Shown one piece after another: positions 60,685-64,000 of a stretch of DNA of 64,000 nt. The notes under the pieces are model-generated. The model saw only the letters and a program-made list of their open reading frames with translations, had not been told where the DNA came from and searched no databases. Source of the DNA: Jaltomata sinuosa (taxonomy: Eukaryota; Streptophyta; Magnoliopsida; Solanales; Solanaceae); the NCBI GenBank assembly GCA_003996215.1, contig QJPP01007218.1, positions 930,001 through 994,000 on the forward strand, in the 5' to 3' direction. Both the position numbers and the translations under genes were made by a program. The number at the start of each line of letters is the position of its first letter. Position 1 is the stretch's first letter.

Positions 60685-62040
60685 TGTTATTTCATACAAA
60701 AAAGCTTGGTATATCCGCCAACACTCATTTGACATGGTTTATGGTGATTTTGATCAATCATTTTCCGAGTTTCCAAAATACTTTGCTGCGCTTTAACATT
60801 TTAGCCCTGGAACAGTTGTTGAGTGGTTGCATGAGGAGTCATTCATTCAACTGACCCAAAGGTTTTTCAGGTGTGCATTCTGCGCATTCAAGCCGTGTAT
60901 AGATGATTCACACACTGCCGAACCTATCATATCAATAGATGGCACTCATATGTATGGCAAGTATGATATGAAATTACTTACTGTTGTTACATCAAATGCA
61001 AATGAACAAATATTACCCCTTGCATTTGCCATTGTCGACAAGGAAACAGAAGTTGCATGGAAGTGGTTTTTGCAAAATTTGAGCAAGCATGTGGCTGGGA
61101 GACGACGTGGAATATGCTTGATTTCTGATCGAGCTCCTGGAATTCTACAGAGTATAAATGAGTTGGTTAAATGGCAGGATGATCAAGCGTACCACTGTTT
61201 TCGTCTCAGACACGTGAATTATAGCTTCCAGTTCTGCTTTCCCAATAAAGGACTTGGTAATCTTATGTATAAAGCTGCAACTAAGCATCAAGTAAGGAAG
61301 ATTGAGATTGTTGTGAAACAAATTAAGTCAATCAAACCTAAAGCTTATGCATACTTAATGAATATTCCACTTGATAAGTGGACACTATGCCATGGTGGTA
61401 GCAAAAGATGGGGAGGCTTGACAATAAACATGTCTGAGTTATTCAATGGTAAAAAGCTCGTGGTTTACCTATGACCGCAGTGGTGAGAGTTACCTTTGGT
61501 CAAATTATTAGATAGATCTTTCGATAGGTTGGGAAAAGCTCATCTCAATGGATTAAAATGAACTTTAATTTGGCCCAAAAGGATCACACTTAGGTGGGAG
61601 AAGAATGTTGCAAAGTCTTAAGACACACATTGTTGTTTGTATGGCTTGAGAGGACAGATTAGGAAGTTGTGCCATTCAGGAATCGCCAATGCGACGGAAT
61701 GCTTTGGATCTCAGCGAACATAAGTGTGATTGTGTAAAATGGACTATATTTTACAACATGCCTTGTTCTCATGAAATGAAGGTATTGAACAGAGCCAAAA
61801 TGCTGCTAAAACAATGGTGAGTGAGTATTACAGTGGAAACTTACCTTGGTGGATTTGTACCAGATGGACACAAGGCATGTTGAAGTAGGCCACCTCCAAA
61901 CTTCAACATGATGAGACACGAGATGAATGAACTCGAATTAGAACGAACTGGATTGAGGCCACCAAGCGTATGCTAGAGCTTGCACAGTATGCCACCAGAC
62001 AGGAGATGATAGGGAGTACACCAACACTCCATGGGTGATC
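60685..62040 (+). pseudogene. Mutator-like (MULE / MuDR) transposase, broken
   Basis: The N-terminal part (60685-60826) reads SYKKAW, VYGDFDQSF and FPKYFAAL, followed by a stop. The main frame 60827-61474 carries the MULE domain: SIDGTHMYGKY (first catalytic Asp), LPLAFAIVDKETE, W.WFLQNL, LISDRAPG (second Asp), RLRHV, and MSELFNG (third acidic residue). A frameshift near 61466 leads to MTAVVRVTFGQ, and at 61719-61781 a SWIM zinc finger (CDC then PCSH) is still visible. All three catalytic acids are present but stops and shifts disable it. No terminal inverted repeats were recognised. Confidence 0.9.
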
Positions 62041-62739
62041 ATTATTCTTATAAAATCAATTTGTAATATATTATTATGCATCGTCGTAGAAAATCTGTTT
62101 GTAAAGTATTATTAAGCATTGCCTTATGAAATCTGTTTGTAATGTATTATTATGCATTCTCGTATGAAATCAGTTTGGAGTTGTCGCACCCCTTTGTGCC
62201 ATGATAATTGTGTCAAAATTTGCTTTCTAATTTACTACTTCTACTTCAAATTTCATATCACTGAACCAAGAAATCAAGAGAACTGAAGTGCTCAGAAGGA
62301 AAAATTGTGTTAGCCTGATTATTCTACCTCAAAGGTTCTCTCCCACTTGACAAACTCTTGCTTAATCATCTTTTTTAGGTACTAAACATATTTAGGACAC
62401 AGAAATAGACTAAAAAATTCACCAATGTGGATGAAACTTGCAGCCACTAATCCTTATTTACAACAGTCATAAGGAAGAACTTTAAACCCAAAAACCTCCA
62501 ACAAACACAAAATCTCCTACTGAGCAGGCTCTTTTCGTTCCTTTATAACTGGATATCGAACAAGTCTTAGCAAACAAATTACTTAAATGCAACTTTTGCC
62601 CAAAAAAGATGTTGTCTTAGGAAATACTGATGAATCTTATTATGCTATTTGACTTAGAAATCTCAATTCTACCCAACACTTTCCAGTTTAAATCTTAACC
62701 ATGCTGAAAAAACTCTCTTTCAATGAGTGGTCAAAAAAA
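62041..62739. other. Spacer between MULE relic and LINE fragment
   Basis: No coding sequence. Near 62075-62175 a motif like AAATCTGTTTGTAATGTATTATTATGCAT is repeated about three times, presumably part of the MULE 3' region. Confidence 0.45.
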
Positions 62740-62890
62740 CATTCTTCAGACATTTTTGACGTCTTAAAAATGATGTTAAACAACCCAATTAGCCGCTCCA
62801 TGCCTGCTTTACTTGCGCGCTTACAAAATCCCACCGGAATCTTGTGTGGCCCCATCACCCTCCCCTTTCTCATCTTACGAAAGATACTTG
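62740..62890 (-). mobile_element. RTE LINE reverse transcriptase fragment
   Basis: The minus strand encodes FRKMRKGRVMGPHKIPVGF, then ERLIGLFNIIFKTSKM, matching the start of the reverse transcriptase at 4667-4930 of this window. Neither the catalytic part nor the tail is present. Confidence 0.82.
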
Positions 62891-62984
62891 CCACATTTCA
62901 TCCCTTAGAAAAATATACAAGGAGATGAAGAAAGTACTGCGCTCTTTTTGAGACCGAAAGATCGCATCGAATTAAGGGCTTAAA

Positions 62985-63095
62985 ATTAAGGGTTCAAAAG
63001 CACTATTTTTACTTTATCCAAACTCTGTAAAAAAGCTTAAAAACTATTTTGACTTAAAAAACAATTAAAATAAGTCAATCCAAACGGGCTCTAAC
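62985..63095. mobile_element. MITE-like palindromic remnant
   Basis: Contains AACTATTTTGACTTAAAAAA and AATAAGTCAATCCAAACGGG, a pattern of short Solanaceae repeats with ends like the one at 26465-26702. Confidence 0.35.
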
Positions 63096-63606
63096 AAAAT
63101 GTCTTCAGAATCTCAAAAGAGGTACCAAAACAAATTGGAATGACTTAGATTCAACAGTTTCCTCAACAACTTGTTTTTTAAATCTGCCTACCCCATTTAA
63201 TTTGTGTAATCTGCCAGACTTATGTATACAAACATCAATCCAGATTATTATTCTTGGGTTCAAGCATGAACCTTCATATTCGATTCAACTACATTTCAGA
63301 TAAACTTCAGTATCATCAACGGGAAAAGAAAACTAGATCATAATTCATAAATCTAAGAATACCTCGCATTAAGGATCAAACGTATAAAACACAACAAAAC
63401 TAATAGGCATAAATAAAAAAGATTAGATCTTTGAATGAAAGAATAACTCAATAATGGGTCTCATATTTTTTTAAGCTTATATTCAGTTTTGAGATATAGC
63501 TTATGTAATTACTAATTAATACCTTCAAGGAAAGAAAAGGAAACCTAAAAATATGCTATCTGCTTCTCATTTCTGTACTGTTTTCTTCTGAAAAAAACAA
63601 TGCAAT

Positions 63607-63750
63607 CAGGGGCGGAGCTAAAAGCTTAGATAAGAGTTCGGTGGAATTCAGTAGCTTGTATTTGTATTTAGAAATATATTATATTTAGTACCAACACTTA
63701 AAGTTGTCATTCTAAAATTCAAAGTTCATTAGTTGAAATCTTCGCCTCTA
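63607..63750. mobile_element. Short hAT MITE family S, copy 4 (144 bp)
   Basis: Left CAGGGGCGGAGCT and right, reverse-complemented, TAGAGGCGAAG are flanked by a perfect 8-bp duplication AATGCAAT (63599-63606 and 63751-63758). Confidence 0.88.
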
Positions 63751-64000
63751 AATGCAATCTCGAAATCACAAAGTTAAACCACAAAAAAATTATACTCTAC
63801 ATAATGGGAACAACGGGCAATTCTGATTTTGGAAAAAAAAATAGCAAATATATTTTGGCAAATAAGAGAATCAAATCGATTTGATCTCTTAAAAAAATAG
63901 ATTTAAAGTGATAGAAAATAAATTGCAATTACAAATAAAATATGAAGAAACATATTTCAAATTATAAACTGATAGAAAATAAATCACAATCACAAATAAA

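Overview
This window is nuclear DNA of a flowering plant, very probably a member of the Solanaceae (tomato, potato, tobacco or pepper group). The evidence is intron-rich plant housekeeping genes, very AT-rich intergenic DNA, and repeat families typical of that clade: an RTE-type LINE whose 3' end is the Solanaceae TS-SINE-like tail with TTG repeats, SolS-like and Au SINE pieces, Stowaway 'CTCCCTCC' MITEs and hAT 'TAGGGGTGTGCA' elements. I place it by recognition only; no database was searched.

Layout. (1) 519-1951, minus: the first two coding exons of TFIID subunit TAF12, with the histone-fold part beyond the left edge. (2) 4660-6600, plus: a 5'-truncated RTE LINE flanked by a perfect 18-bp target-site duplication. 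(3) 7356-11620: a tandemly duplicated, apparently non-coding block behind a TATA box and two telo-boxes; one duplicated core looks weakly like a box C/D snoRNA. (4) 12034-14760: a decayed PIF/Harbinger transposon carrying two nested hAT-like elements with intact target duplications. (5) 15110-22009, plus: a nine-exon TRF-like (TRFL) MYB gene. (6) 23620-30520, plus: the complete 12-exon gene for the GTPase DRG1 (399 aa). (7) 30.5-49.3 kb: gene-poor DNA with LINE tails, MITEs, SINEs, local duplications and a plastid-derived trnI-CAU insert. (8) 49374-50606, minus: a single-exon BIG GRAIN 1-like gene. (9) 51.1-58.7 kb: repeats and tandem duplications. (10) 58884-60600, minus: two exon-like pieces of an unrecognised gene or pseudogene. 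(11) 60685-62040, plus: a broken Mutator-like transposase; then a LINE fragment and MITEs to the end.

The three complete genes (TRFL, DRG1, BG1-like) and TAF12 are unrelated single genes without operon-like organisation. I found no convincing new multi-gene system. The most interesting items are the transposon-in-transposon stack upstream of TRFL, the duplicated non-coding block with candidate snoRNAs, a 27-base C run just before a DRG1 splice acceptor, a short hAT MITE family with four copies and matching target duplications, and a plastid tRNA insert between two copies of a local duplication.
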